A stretch of 64,000 nt of DNA from Heterodera schachtii (Eukaryota; Nematoda; Chromadorea; Rhabditida; Heteroderidae). The notes under the pieces are model-generated. The model made no database searches, was not told where the DNA came from, and was given only the letters and a program-made list of their open reading frames with translations. Both the position numbers and the translations under genes were made by a program. The stretch lies in the NCBI GenBank assembly GCA_023374025.1, contig SIJG01000073.1:341909-405908 (forward strand), given 5' to 3'. Below are positions 1 through 12,697 of the stretch, one piece after another (the stretch's first letter is position 1; the number at the start of each line of letters is the position of its first letter).

Positions 1-269
1 TTACTAATTTTCATAAAATTTATTAAAAATTAAATTGTCTGTCTTAAAGAAAAGAAAATCAAAATAGCAATTTACCCTACTATGTATATATGAATTGTAA
101 AAATTAAAAAAAAAAACCAAAAATATATAACAAAATACGGATTAAGACGATTGTTTTTTACCCATATATTACGCAAAATTTTTTCACATAAATATAAAAA
201 GAAATGCTAATTGGAATTATTTTTTTATGAAAATCTTTAAAAAATTATTTAAATAATTAGATTTAAAAG
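1..269. other. AT-rich sequence, nothing recognised
   Basis: Low-complexity A-rich sequence outside the left arm of the first inverted-repeat element. No open frame, RNA or repeat boundary could be supported. Confidence 0.5.
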
Positions 270-1880
270 AAGAGAACAATTCTTTTTAATCAAATAAACA
301 AACTTTACATATTATAAAAAATAAATGCAAAATTCGATAATAACTAACATTGCGAATCAAACAGAAATTTTGTCCCACGGCATGGAACAAGTAAAAAATT
401 TGAATAACTGGAATACACGACTGAAAACCAATTAAAAAAGTTATGTGTTAAATAATTTTTTTCTCGAAATAAATCAGAATAAATTAATATGCATCAAGCA
501 AAATACCGTGCAGCAAAAAATTGGAAAATGGAAAAATGAAAAAAAAAGATAAAAAGGAATTCATAAAGTTGAAGTAATGATACTTGGTATAATACATTTA
601 AAAATAAATTTAAATAAAATTAAAGCGAATAACAATGCCCAAATAAGAAAAATAAATTAATTAAATTGTTTAGATATATTTTTATAAAAAGTAATTTTGT
701 GTTTTCTATCAGTAAATAAATATAATAAGATAAGCAAATTTAAAGGAATAAATTTTAAATTCTTGTATTCCAGTTATTAAACAGTTTTAATATAATTTTT
801 ATTGCTTTTATTTTCGCCGTTCTATATTTTTAAGTTTTGCGACAAAAATAATGATTTCAAGTATATTATTATTATTTATAATAATAATTAAAAAAAATTT
901 TTGGAAAAATCCTTCGTTAAATATGAAACAGGCACAAAATGAATGCCATAAAATCACCTAAATAGATTTAGAATAATCGTTCCTAAGATATTTTTAAAAA
1001 TTCATCCCTAAGAAAAGAAAATTTTTCAAAATTTATTTATTTATTTTCTTTAAGAAAATTTAAAATTTAAAATTATCTATTCCAATACTAATTTAGCTCA
1101 ATTTTGTGCTATTTTAAACTTTATGCTTTACACCCACCTAAATTTGAAACTTTTCGGTACCTATTTTCCCATTTTAGCATCTATTTTGGACTTTTAGAAC
1201 TTAAAAACTAACTAATTTGGCAGTTTTTAGCACCTAAAATCGTATCCCTTTAACGATCTAAATATGTTTTATTTAGTTTTGTTTGCAAATATGTCTTTTT
1301 CTATTTTAAACAAAAATTAAACATATTATTTTAACTTTTTATAGTTAATTTATTTTTTAATTTCATTTTTATTATTTAAATTTTATATTTTAGATAATAA
1401 TGAAATTTAAAATTCATTTTTAAGGAAAATTTCATCCCTTTTTTATTTAAATTCATGCATTAATTATAAAATTATTATTTTTAAATAGAATTTTTATTTT
1501 TTTTTGTTTATCATTTATATTTCTGTTGTTTATAATGTATACACTCGGTTAAAATAATACTTTTTATAAAAATATATCTAACTTTATGAATTCCTTTTTA
1601 TCTTTTTTTTTCATTTTTCCATTTTCCAATTTTTTGCTGCACGGTATTTTGCTTGATGCATATTAATTTATTCTGATTTATTTCAAGAAAAAAATTATTT
1701 AACACATAACTTTTTTAATTGGTTTTCAGTCGTGTATTCCAGTTATTCAAATTTTTTACTTGTTCCATGCCGTGGGACAAAATTTCTGTTTGATTCGCAA
1801 TGTTAGTTATTATCGAATTTTGCATTTATTTTTTATAATATGTAAAGTTTGTTTATTTGATTAAAAAGAATTATTCTCTT
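270..1880. mobile_element. Long inverted-repeat (foldback-type) element
   Basis: The arms at 270-570 and 1580-1880 are near-perfect reverse complements over about 300 bp. Both contain, for example, the segment reading TGTCCCACGGCATGGAACAA on the left and its complement on the right. Pairing resumes weakly further in: about 671-695 matches the complement of 1555-1579, so roughly 100 bp (571-670) is extra in the left arm. The spacer of about 1 kb holds no credible coding frame, so the element is non-autonomous. A sequence beginning GTATTCCAGTTATT occurs at about 764, in the right arm at about 1733, and again at about 48233, so parts of this family are dispersed. No clear target-site duplication was found, so the superfamily is not assigned. 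Confidence 0.8.
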
Positions 1881-2100
1881 ATACGTATTTTATTTCTGTA
1901 TATTTGGGATTGAACTTTCTCATTGGCTTCATCATCCATGTTCCTTCTATTAACACTTAATATTAAAATAGTATTCTAATTTTGCCGCAATTCCTTTCTA
2001 TTTAATAGCTGGGACAATTTTTTAACTTAAATTAGATTTGTGATTTTTTACTTATATTTTAAAGTTAATATATACCCAAATACGTTATAATGGCATTTTA
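1881..2100. repeat. Dispersed T-rich repeat, copy 1
   Basis: The stretch from the outer edge of the right arm (TATTTGGGATT, then TTCCTTCTATTAACACTTAA, then TCTAATTTTGCCGCAATTCC) is also found at 45595-45840, and its second half in diverged form at about 10727-10870. The order of blocks is preserved between copies, which supports a common ancestor such as an old transposon. No coding capacity is seen. Confidence 0.6.
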
Positions 2101-2575
2101 TCTTTTTCTAAAATTTAATATTTTAGTGTATCTTATTATTTAGGATCTCGAGTTTTTATTAATTATAAAACAAAATATAAACCTAAAATAAATCGAAAAT
2201 AATAATTTTAGGTTAAATCATTGAAGCTAAAAGGCCAAAAAAGTTTCGCTTAATAAAACTAATTTTCCTAAATAACATGCCACCGATAAAACAATTAATT
2301 CTATTAAAGAATTAAATTTTGAAGTTTAATAAATATCCGTTTATAAATATTTGCCATAAGATTGAGCATCTTAATTCGACCGTGAAAAAAAAAAATTAAT
2401 AAATTAATAATTAAAATAATAAAATGAAATAAAACAAATCCTCTTTATATTTAATAAAACATTATTATTTTTTATTTGGCAAACGGTAGTCCAAAGAAAA
2501 TTAACAAGTAGGCAAAAAATAAGACAGTTAATAACGCAACTCACTTAATTGATAACTAAATCATTAACAAATAAT
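2101..2575. other. AT-rich sequence, nothing recognised
   Basis: Simple AT-rich sequence with no supported gene, RNA or repeat boundary. Confidence 0.5.
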
Positions 2576-2860
2576 TCAGCGGTAGTGTGGATTAATATTT
2601 AAAACTCCATTAGGCCGCCACGGCAATAGTCTTATTGGCCGAAAAAGCATCGGTAGTGTGTGTATAAAGGGGAGGATGTAGGTGCAAAGTGATCCAGCAC
2701 TGGCACTGAAAAGTCGAGCCAATATCCCTATCATCAAACGGGTGAGGCGTATTTTGTGTGTGTGTATTCGTTTTTGACTGAATGCTCCCCGTATGAGCAG
2801 AAATCTTGAGTTCCCTTTTTTTGTGACTGAGTCGTAGACCATTTTGATAAATGGTCTACG
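2576..2860. other. Moderate-GC segment of unknown nature
   Basis: This segment is clearly less AT-rich than its surroundings and is open on the minus strand for 117 codons (2576-2929). The predicted peptide has no recognisable domain, and its start region lies in the arm of an inverted repeat, so I do not call a gene. It holds a short GT-rich tract (about 2754-2766). It may be the body of the element whose arms lie at 2855-3010 and 3435-4345. Confidence 0.35.
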
Positions 2861-2862
2861 AC
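2831..2862. repeat. Perfect 14-bp stem hairpin
   Basis: GTCGTAGACCATTT at 2831-2844, loop TGAT, then the exact complement at 2849-2862. One further base pair can form outside (A2830 with T2863). It sits where homology to the opposite arm at 4345 stops, so it may mark an element end. Confidence 0.8.
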
Positions 2863-3060
2863 TGACAAAGGAGAGATCGGCAAGTGACCGTGGGATTTCC
2901 AAATGAAATTTGGTGGATGGGTAGATCACCCATGAGTTGTATTATGAAATTTTAACCATTTTTGCAAAATGAGCTTCTATGCCGGTATATGGCGTGCCAA
3001 AGTTTTTTGGCATTTTATAATTAGAAAAGATATAATTATTTTTAGTTTCGTAAGAAGCCA

Positions 3061-3126
3061 TTGCTGCAGAGGTGTTGCGTTAGTCAAATCTTTTTTAAGT
3101 CACAGGTTCGAATCCTCTGCGTGCAT
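3061..3126 (+). pseudogene. tRNA-like relic
   Basis: GGTTCGAATCC at 3105-3115 is an exact internal promoter B-box / T-arm sequence, and TTGCTGCAGAGG upstream at 3061-3072 resembles an A-box at about the right spacing. The acceptor and D stems do not fold well, so this is at best a degenerate tRNA or the head of a tRNA-derived SINE. Anticodon identity cannot be assigned. Confidence 0.3.
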
Positions 3127-3510
3127 ATATATTTCATTATTTTTATTTTTGTTTTTTATGCAATCTTAATTATCTAAAAATTTGTTTAAAAAACAAAATT
3201 TTCATTTTAAATGTTTTTCCATTAAAATCAAAAAATTACATTAAAAATAAAGATGCAACAAATATCCTGTCGTTTTTAAAAAAATATTTTTGTGTAATAT
3301 CTTTATTAAGTATCTTATGTATCAAAATGAATAGAAAAATTAAAAATTAAAAATAAAAATTAAAAATAAAAATTTTTTTTATAAATAATTTTTTGATAAT
3401 TGACTTTGCATTTTGTTTCTTCATTAAAAAAATTTTGGCACGTCATAACTTGGCACTCATGCTCAATTGGCAAAATGGTTAAAATTTCATAATACAGGTG
3501 ATCTACCCAC

Positions 3511-4279
3511 CAGGGATGGGCTTTCGCTTTCGCTTTCGCGTTTCGCTTTCGCATATTTCGCCTTTTTTGGCACTTTCGCTTTCGCGTTTCGCGTTTCGCA
3601 TTTTGGCGCGAAACGCGACTTTTACACCCCTAAGAATTGGATTAAACTCCCCTAAAATTTTTCAAAAGTTTACCTATAAATTGGATAATTTTTATTGAAA
3701 ACCTGTTTATAAATGCTCAGAATTTCCAATTTTTTCCCCGGCGGCGCCTATCGGCACCGCCGCGCCCCCAAAACTCCTATTTTTTCTTAGAAAAATGGCC
3801 AAAAATCGAAAAATTTGGTAAGTTTTAATGAAAATCTGTTCCCAGCGGCGCCTATCGGCACCGCGGCGCCACAAAACTCTTATTTTTCCTTAGAGAAATT
3901 TACACAAATATCGCAAAATTTGGTCATTTTTTGTGAAAATCTGTCAACAAATTTTATTTAAATTTTCAAAAATTTTCCCGGCGGCGCCTAGCGGCACCGC
4001 CAGTCCCCTCTTCCCAAAAAATTTTTTGAAAAATGCGCGCCTCAAAAAGCTTTTTATTGATTTTTAAAATTTGGAATAAAATTTTAAAAAAATGATTTTT
4101 CTTTATGATTTTAACTATTAAAAAGTTATAGAAAAAATTTCGCTTTCGCGTTTCGCGTTTCGCAATTTCGCGTTTTTTGGAATTTCGCGTTTCGCATTTA
4201 TTTTCATTTCGCATTTTTTACTTTCGCAAATTTCGCGTTTCGCGTTTCGCATTTTATTTTTCGATTTGGCCCATCCCTG
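3511..4279. mobile_element. hAT-type non-autonomous element, family A, copy 1
   Basis: The 769-bp element begins CAGGGATGGGC and ends GCCCATCCCTG. It is flanked by exact 8-bp duplications CTACCCAC at 3503-3510 and 4280-4287. Beneath both ends lie subterminal arrays of short CGCTTTCG / CGCGTTTCG words. The interior has three copies of the GC hairpin module. There is no transposase frame, so it would depend on a transposase made elsewhere. A second, longer copy in opposite orientation lies at 62147-63776. The undisturbed target is visible in the opposite arm near 2915-2930. Confidence 0.92.
3740..4001. repeat. Three copies of the GC hairpin module
   Basis: The 22-bp quasi-palindromes at 3740-3761, about 3844-3865 and 3980-4001 each fold as two 9-nt arms around a 4-nt loop (loop TATC on this strand, TAGC in the third). 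Each is joined to AT-rich flank containing the complement of ACCAAATTTTGCGATTTT. Spacings are about 104 and 136 bp. Confidence 0.85.
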
Positions 4280-4906
4280 CTACCCACCCACCAAGTTTCA
4301 TTTGGAAATTCCACGGTCACTTGCCGACCCCTTCTTTGTCAGTAACAACATAGTTAATTTGTTCATTAAAGGTTTCTTGATTTAGCTCTATATTTGGGTT
4401 GTAAAACATTTAATTATTTTATTTTATCTTCTTATTATTTCTTTTTAAACAAAAATATTCATTTCGCTGTTATCTTTATTGAAAAATTTTATTTAATTAT
4501 AATTTTAAAAAATGATTACAGTTAGACTTAAAATAAAATTATTCCTGATCCCTGTCCCATTCTCCATAGTCACGTTGTTGGTTGAATTGAATGAATCTTA
4601 AAAATGTAAGATTCAACAACACCTATAATCGAAATTTTTTTTTTAATGGCATTTTATTGAGAGTTTTTAATTAATAATAAAAAGAATTAAATTGGTAATA
4701 AATTTATAATCATTTTTAAGATTCCTATATGAGATGATAAAATTATTACAAATATGGCGTAATTCTTTCATGTTATTTTCATGATTGTTTAATTTTTATT
4801 AAATAAAATATTTTAGTGTGAATGATTTATTTAAATTAAATGCGTTTAATTAATATTTTCGAGCTATTGTTTCGATGATAATTCAATAATCCTAAATTTT
4901 ATACAT

Positions 4907-4974
4907 AATTTTATTGCTTTTGAAAGAAGGTCCTTATATTAATTTTATTGCTTTTGAAAGAAGGTCCTTATATT
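4907..4974. repeat. 34-bp tandem duplication
   Basis: Two adjacent identical 34-bp units, 4907-4940 and 4941-4974, each containing GAAAGAAGGTCCTTATATT. Identity implies a recent local duplication. Confidence 0.9.
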
Positions 4975-7900
4975 TATTTTCACAATCTTTAATATTATAT
5001 TAATTTAATAAATAATAATCTAGTTTCATTTTTTAAAATAATAAATATGAAAGAAAGGCAATAATTTTTATTATTAATAAACCTTATATTTAATTTTTTA
5101 CGAAATATTAATGAAAATCAATCTCGCTCTGCTTCGCAACCATCGCAACCTATCGGTCTGAGTTACGACCATGATATGAATCCAAAAAAGTATTAATTTC
5201 TTAGAGTACTTTTGCATTGGTACAATAATGATTTAAATTTACAAAATGCTTAAGTCTTAATAAATACTTTGGAAATTAGCTTAATTTTTTACTTAAAATT
5301 TATTAAAAAAGATTATTTATACATGAGACTATGTGTATAAGATATAAATAAAAATGATACATAAACAAAATATGATAGAAGAAAAAAAGACTAGATTTTT
5401 TGACTTCTGAATTGGCATATTTTAACTTTGTTTTCAAATTGCATTAATTTAAAAAAAAGAAAAACTAATTATAATTGCTTAAAAAACCAAAAATTATAAT
5501 AGCAGAATATTTTAATGTAAATTAAAGAAAAATGAAATTATCTAGTTAAATTCAAAATAATTGAATCAACCTAAAATATATCTTTTAAATAAAGATAAAC
5601 ATAAAAAAGGATTAAAGAGAATTTAAATGAGAATTTAATTGATTAAACTATTAACAATCTGCAAAACGTATTTAGACCATGCGTTAAATAAAAATTTTCT
5701 GGACTAGTACACGATTAAATCCAGCATATTAAAGTAAAATAAACCGAATTTTAAAAAGCATATATAATTAAAAAGTTGAGAGAAAATGCAATTAAAATAT
5801 TATCAACTGTGATACAAAATTGAAAAAATTTACATTAGAACAAAAATTTATTTTAAATCTAATATTATACTTTAAAATTCAATTAAAATAAATCACAATT
5901 ACAGAAAAAAAAATTTCTAAATAAACTATATATATAAAATAACAGGAATTTAAAAAAATACGGCTATAAGAATAAAAGAAATAATACATTCAGAAATTAT
6001 TTTAAATAACTAGAAGAATTTGCAAAATACTTTAAAACAGTATAAATATACAACAGGATCTTATTTATAATTTTTCAAAATCTGCTTATCTCTCTCTAAT
6101 AGGCCTTATTTTTTGTCTTATGGGATGTTTATTTTTTATAAGAGAAGTTTCGATTAATTTTTTTTGTTATAATGAATAAATTTCTTTTTAATTTTATTGT
6201 TTGAAAATTATAATAAATAATATAATTATTTATTATCATTAATTTTAATCTGACTAGGTACATTATGGAATGGACATAACCCTTTCATTTTTTCTATAAT
6301 CTTTTGACGGCTTTTTTCAAATTAATTATTTATTTTCTATTATCTTGAAATCAAAAAAGCATATTTATGGGTTTTTTATTTTAAATTTATTTGTTTCTTT
6401 AAAAGTGAACCTAGCTTATCCGCCCGATTTGCTCATTTCATATAAATATAATTAAGAATTTAAATGAAGCAAGAAAATTCAAATATATATACAATATTTG
6501 GGAAAATACGAATGGATAATAAAATTAAACACACACAAATAAAAATCGTGAGTAAAAATAAATTAAATTTGAAAAAGTATTTTTTAAATTTATTTCATGA
6601 ATATTATTACACTATAATGCAAAAGTTTAATTTTTGGTTTTTAATATAAAAAAAATTTTAAAAATCAAAAAATATTTTTCATCTTTTTTAAAGTGTATCA
6701 GCCTTCATCTGATTGTGACTATCATGAGATGTAAATATTATCAAAAATTACTGGCTAAAAATAGAGCAATGCTTCATAAAATTGATTATATTTATTTTTT
6801 TAAAGAGTTTTTTTCCCGCAATTTTTAAATGCGGGATTTATGGTGTTATAGGATTTAAAATTTGTTAAATTAATACAATAATGATTTTTATTTTAATGTT
6901 AAATCAATCATCTACTTTTAAATAATTTTAATACCCAATTAATATATAAAATCAAAATTAAGGAATAGTTTTATAAATACACAACAATAAAATATTCTTA
7001 TGTTTCTAAAATAAAATTTGTGTAATTATAATCAAAAAATTATTAAAAAATAAAATAATAATATTTTTTAATAAAAAATGTTGAACCAAATCCATGAAAG
7101 AATAATTAATTTCTGTATAATTATTCATATTATACTTAATATAACAATTAAATTTTCAAATTAATAAAATTTTATCTAAAACAATAACGGCAAATTAATC
7201 GAATGAAGTCCCAAAAAAATTGCTCAATTGCGAGTTTAAAAAAAATAAACGATTCCATATAAATTTTTTATGAAAATTGAATGAATTTTAACAAAAGAAA
7301 ATAATAATAAAAACATTTTAATAAATAAAACTCATATAAAAACAAAAATACAAAAATTTATATTTCAAACGAAATTGGTATTTATGAAATAATGGAATTG
7401 TAAAGATTTTTAGAAAGTATCAAATTTTTGTAAAAATTCAAAAAGATACAAAAAATATAAGACATGTAAATTTATCTTCGCACAATAATTATTAATTTTA
7501 AGAGGCAATTCTACTAAAATATTATTTAAAATTCAAAAAATAAATTTTTATATTATCAAATTAGATTTAATAATAAACTATTACCGAAATAATTCCATAA
7601 ATATCCGGAGATTAGCCAGAAAATTTAAAAAAATATTAATCTTACATATATATTATTGATGTTAATTCACAAAGCATCAAGCATATTTAACTTTGACCAA
7701 ACAAATTTCAATAAAATTCATAAAAAATAAGAATCAATAAATAAAAACAAAAATGAAATAATAACTCAAACTAAACAGCTGTGAAAAGGTTTTAATTTAA
7801 AGAATTTAAAATAAATGAATCTTAACTTTTTAAATGTAAAATTTTTTAATTTCTTTAAAAAATAAAATAAAACGTTAAAGAAAAGGTAATATTGAACAGA

Positions 7901-9445
7901 ATATAGAAATAAGTAATATTTATTGGAAGAAATAAAATCCAAATTCATCTTATATTCTTTTAAAATTAACTTGGAACGCCTTGATCATGAAAACACCTCG
8001 CTATCATCAAGAAAAAACAAAATTTAAAAAATGAAAAATACAAAATAATGTAAAATGACTAAGTGCTTCATGATAAATTATTAAAAATTTTGATTTGCTA
8101 TTATAAATTAATTAGAAAATGCAAAATCATTGTCATTTTTGCGGCTGGTGAACAATATTAGGTTAATGACCATATAAAAGTTATTTTGAAAATATATGCA
8201 CAAAAAATTCCAACTTCATTTTGTAAACATTGAAAGTTATTATTGAAAATTTATTTAAATAATTAAAATGAATTTATTAATTCCATAATTAAATGCCTTT
8301 TAAAACTTGAAAAAGAACCTTGAAATTAATGTTGAAAATTAAAATATTAAATGAAATTTCAAAGTTCCCATTGCAAGAAATTTCAAGCATGTGCGTGCCT
8401 GAATTTGAAAAAAATGTAACTTATTTGTTAGTTAATTGTTAATAACAAAAGTGCTTAAGATTATAATATTAAAAAATAAAAAACTTCTATGATGCTTAAG
8501 TAATTATTAAAGTTTCCTGGTAAAAAAGAGCAAATGTAATTTATTCAAATAATTAAACAAAATTAAATAAGTATTCAATGCAAACAACAAAATAATAAAA
8601 AATAAAAATTCAATTTAAAGATTAATAAAATTGAAAGCATCATATTTTATTAAGAAACTAATGATTATATTAATTAAAATAAATGTTGTAAAAAATGGAT
8701 ATGCATTTTACGAATGATAACAGAAGGAAGGTTAAATAACGGAGTTTCAGAACATCATCAAGAATTTGAAAAATAATGAAAATAATTATGAGACAAAAAC
8801 TATTAATTAAAAACATTAATCTTAATAAAGAAAATTTAATAAGATGAAAACAAATTAAAACAAATATTTTTCTAATGAAAAATTATAACAAGTTTCTCAA
8901 TATGAAAATAAATTCTGATTATTTGATTATACTTTTTCAGCGCTTGGCATCGAGAATTTCTGATCAAAAAGTCATCAAATGCCTCATGAGTCTGAATTAT
9001 ATATTTTATATTTTATCTTTTGATAGTATAAATATGATCAAAAAATATATGATTTGAAAATTCGAATTTTCCTAATAAAATAGTCATAAAAAACAAAATA
9101 ATAAAATATTGATAACCATAAATAATTACAAAGAAATACAACCAGTAAGTCATACCTTTTTACGTTTTCATTGTTCATCAAACAAGATTATTTATTTATT
9201 TTAAAAATTGATAATACTGTATAAAAATTGAATTAATTAAGAAATATTAAATTAATATGTTAATAATCAACAACAGAGAATGGACTCCAATAATGGACTT
9301 CTACCTTAAGATCATGTGCAAAAAAAAAAATTGTAAATGGTACATATCTTAAAGACTAAAATAATAAATATGATTTAATAATTAAAAAATATAAGTAATA
9401 TATCTGGAGAGATTAAAATATTTATATTAATATAATTACAATAGT

Positions 9446-9513
9446 CAAATTAGACAATAAGGTTAAAAAATAAACTTTTCAAATTAGATAATAATGTTAA
9501 AAAATAAACTTTT
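9446..9513. repeat. 34-bp tandem duplication
   Basis: Units 9446-9479 and 9480-9513 (CAAATTAGAYAATAAKGTTA followed by AAAAATAAACTTTT) differ at two positions. Confidence 0.85.
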
Positions 9514-10425
9514 ATTAGATAAATTTAAAGTTACAAAAATTAAACCTGGAAAAAATATATCATTCTCTATTTAAATAAAAATATCTCGAATATTTAATAA
9601 CAATGGGTTAATATGCAATAAATGCTTTTTACTTTGAATCAATAACTAACGTGACAGAGAAATTACACCTAAGATCAATGGCAAGAAATAAAAGACTTTA
9701 AATTTTAATAAAATTTGATGTAAAATTATTATTTCTTAATTTGATTGAGGGTAAATGAGATTTTAAAATTTAACCTGCTAAATTATATTAAAATGTATTA
9801 ATAAAACATAATAATTCAAAAATTTTTGAAATTTACAAAAAGAATATATCTAAAATATAAATTTAATTTAAACATGTTTAACATAATTCAAAACCTATAT
9901 ACTTAATTTAAATGTATTTTTCATTTTTTAGCCAGGATTCATAAATAACCAGCCTCATGAATGAAAGTCCTTGACCGATTATCATGTTTTATGCAATTTT
10001 ATTCAGTGTGTAAAAATATGCCTTTTGAAGTTTATTTTTTTATTCATGCCTATCCGGCATTAATAGTCGCATAGGTTAGCAAAATCTTTCCATCTTGACT
10101 TTTAATAAAAAATAAATTTTAATTATAGATTACTTAATCACCGTAAATTATTTATTTTTTGGTTTTTTTTTTACTTTGTTAATTATCAAAACAACTTTGA
10201 TTTTTATAATATTTTGGCCGATTTTTTTTTATAAAATCGATATTTCTTAAATAAATTATTTTGTTACTTTTGTTTTTAAATTTTTTGTAGGTTTTTGAAT
10301 TTTTATACGGGAAATTTGAATTTTAGTGGCATTTCTAAATTCATCTTTGCAAATAAGTATTTAAAAAGAGAAAATTTCTCCGAAAGAAAGTTAATAAGTT
10401 GTTTTATCATTCATTGATTAATTAG

Positions 10426-10529
10426 CAGATCCACTTTTAACTGGGATTCAGCGTTATCTTCTCTTGGTCAACAATTATTTTTTAAGGTTGTTTTTCGAGA
10501 AACAATCATTTTTAATAGTCTCGGCAAAG
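10426..10529 (+). other. Candidate internal exon (unverified)
   Basis: An AG acceptor (GATTAATTAG) precedes, and an AAG|GTAATT donor follows. Two of the three frames are open throughout. One is hydrophobic (starting ADPLLTGIQRYLLL) and one more hydrophilic (RSTFNWDSALSSLG). No family is recognised. An exon of this size could be chance in T-rich DNA. Confidence 0.22.
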
Positions 10530-10726
10530 GTAATTTTTATTATCGTACCATCTTTATTTAGGGATTTATTAGATTATTAATATAGTTTTGTCTTTTAACA
10601 CTTTATTTTTTTAAATATTGTTTTGAATATTTATGTCAGTCAATTTTCTAATTTTCTTGTATTCGTAAGCGTGATCGCACTCATGGGTTGCTCTATTTTT
10701 ATTTATTTTATAAGTACTTTTTCCTC

Positions 10727-10870
10727 TGCAGCATTCTAATTTTACCGTAATTCCTTTCCTTTTTAGCTTTGTTATTTCTTTTAGTTTTTTAATTGAAATT
10801 ATTTTTTTTTGATGAGCTTTTGGATATAATCTCTAGATAAATATGTTATTTTTTCCGCACTTTTCTTTGA
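10727..10870. repeat. Dispersed T-rich repeat, diverged copy
   Basis: TCTAATTTTACCGTAATTCC and the downstream TTTTGGATATAA ... TTTTCTTTGATTTT match the blocks at 1976-2010 and 45710-45830 in the same order, with many substitutions. Confidence 0.5.
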
Positions 10871-12652
10871 TTTTTTATATAATATAAAAAATTTAATCAA
10901 CGAGACAGTCAGTGTAAATTGTGTTTAATCTTTTATTCACTACTACTTGCTCACCATTGTTCTAAATTAAAGATAGTTTTGTTGATTATGAAAATTATTT
11001 TTAATTCTTTTAAATTGCTTTTATAGTTTTTTAAGTTTTAGAATATTGTATTGGGTAGGACTATTCATTATTTTATAATTAATGATTTAATTGCTTCTTT
11101 CTTTTTGCGCTTCAAGTAATAGCATGGTGCTGTGAGTGCGTCGTGATCCGCCAACCATTTCTCAGACAGATCCGTCGGATAGAAAAAATGTCATAGAGGT
11201 GTGAGGTTCTCTTTCAACTTTTTAAAATAATTTGGTTTAAATTGCTTTATATAAGCAGTGTTTTTCAGCTTAAAGCAAATAAATTGTTTTAAATCTAATA
11301 ATTTAAATTATATATATTTCTTTGAAATTTTCATAAAAATAATTCATAGTGCATTTTTTTCTAATAATGTGTAGAATTTTTACTTAATATATTGGGTTAA
11401 AAATACTATATTTATCGAATTTTCTATTTATAATTTTTAAATTTTTAGCTAATTTCTCATTTTTCTTTTGCGCAGTCTTTCCTGGTTTGGACTTTAAATA
11501 AAATTAATATTTTCTTTTTATATATAAATTTTAACAGTTTTTTGGTGAGGTTTTCGTTTTATCTATGTTTTTTAAATTTCAATTCTCATTTAAAATTTTA
11601 TCATTAAAAGCAAATAAATGTTTAAAAAATCAATTAATTGCTTAGGAACATTTAAAAATATTAAATTAAAATAATAATGTGTTTAAATCTATTTAATCAT
11701 TTTTTGAAAACTTGAAAAAAAGATCATTTATTTATCTGTTCCTCCAACCTTGAAGATTTCTACGTCATCGTTATTTTGAAACTACCTTCCCATGGTGCTC
11801 TTTAAGCAATAATTCTCGATCACCTTGAAACTTTATTTATCAGAACAATAAACTAACAATAAGCAACTTATTTTAATGAATAAATAGTAAAAATAATATG
11901 TTTAAATAGGTTTATTATTATTATCGTGTTATATTATTAATTAAATTATTTTAAAGCCACCTATATATTTATTATTTAGTAGTTTGAATTGAAAAATTGT
12001 TAACAAGAATAAAAAAATAAATTATTAAAGTAATATTAAAATATAAATTCTCATTATGAAGCAAAAAAAACGTGCATCTGGCTGATTGGTTTTTAATTAA
12101 AATTATATTGGCAGATTAATTGTCTTTAATTACAGAGACATGAAAAAACTTAAAATTACTTTAACCCAGCTAAACTTGCAAATAAAATTGCTTTATTTAT
12201 TGGTTTTGCACTTGTTAATTGAAGGTTTTTTTTGTTTTTTATAAAAGTTATTGAAACAATTGTACTTAAATTTGACTGTCCTTACGAAAAAAACACGTAT
12301 TTCGATTAGGCTCGATAAATATTCTTTTTATTAAAATTTTCCTTCTTCAATAAATTTACTTTTTTTTGTGTAAAAATTTAGCAAATGATAAGCGATAAAA
12401 CATTAATTCCAAAGTGCATAAGGTATCTTTGAAAGCGCAGTATAGGCTACTCTAATGATGAAAATTTTGATCACTTAATGCAAAAATTCGGTAAAATATT
12501 TTTTTTTGATTTAGATAGGGTTTAAAACTCAAATTAAGTTAGTTAAAGTTTTAATTTTTATAGTAAATTTTCTTTTGGATTGTTTATTTATTGAAATTTT
12601 AAGAATTTTTTGATACATTATATTAAATTAGTTTATTATTTATAGTTTTTCT

Positions 12653-12697
12653 ATGTATTAACTATATAAATGAAAGAGCATAAGGCAAAACTCCAAA
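12653..12697. repeat. Short dispersed repeat shared with 42404-42450
   Basis: TATTAACTATATAAATGAAA, then a GACCATAA/GCATAA variant and GCAAA, is shared with 42404-42450. The relative order of this pair and of the 10.7/45.7 kb pair is reversed, so this is not one collinear duplication. Confidence 0.5.

Larger units (their letters stand above)
2855..4345. mobile_element. Inverted-repeat element interrupted by a hAT insertion
   Basis: The complement of about 2860-3010 matches 3435-3502 followed by 4288-4345. Shared words include TGGTTAAAATTTCATAATAC and CACGGTCACTTGCCGA. The right arm is split exactly at the hAT element 3511-4279, and the left arm preserves the unsplit sequence. The spacer between the arms (3011-3434) contains a tRNA-like B-box. 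No coding frame is credible. Confidence 0.75.
4346..9999. other. Gene-free A-rich domain
   Basis: After about 5 kb the plus strand is visibly richer in A than T. No gene, tRNA or complete transposon could be supported. The few frames longer than 60 codons (for example 6464-6649, 6634-6828 and minus 7766-7948) are Lys/Asn/Phe-rich, as expected from base composition. A short island at about 5106-5165 has more G+C but no recognisable content. A 9-bp hairpin (TGAATCTTA with its complement) lies near 4593-4616. Confidence 0.55.

Noticed and set aside
3061..3126. Functional tRNA gene
   Set aside because: Only the B-box is convincing; acceptor and D stems do not pair.
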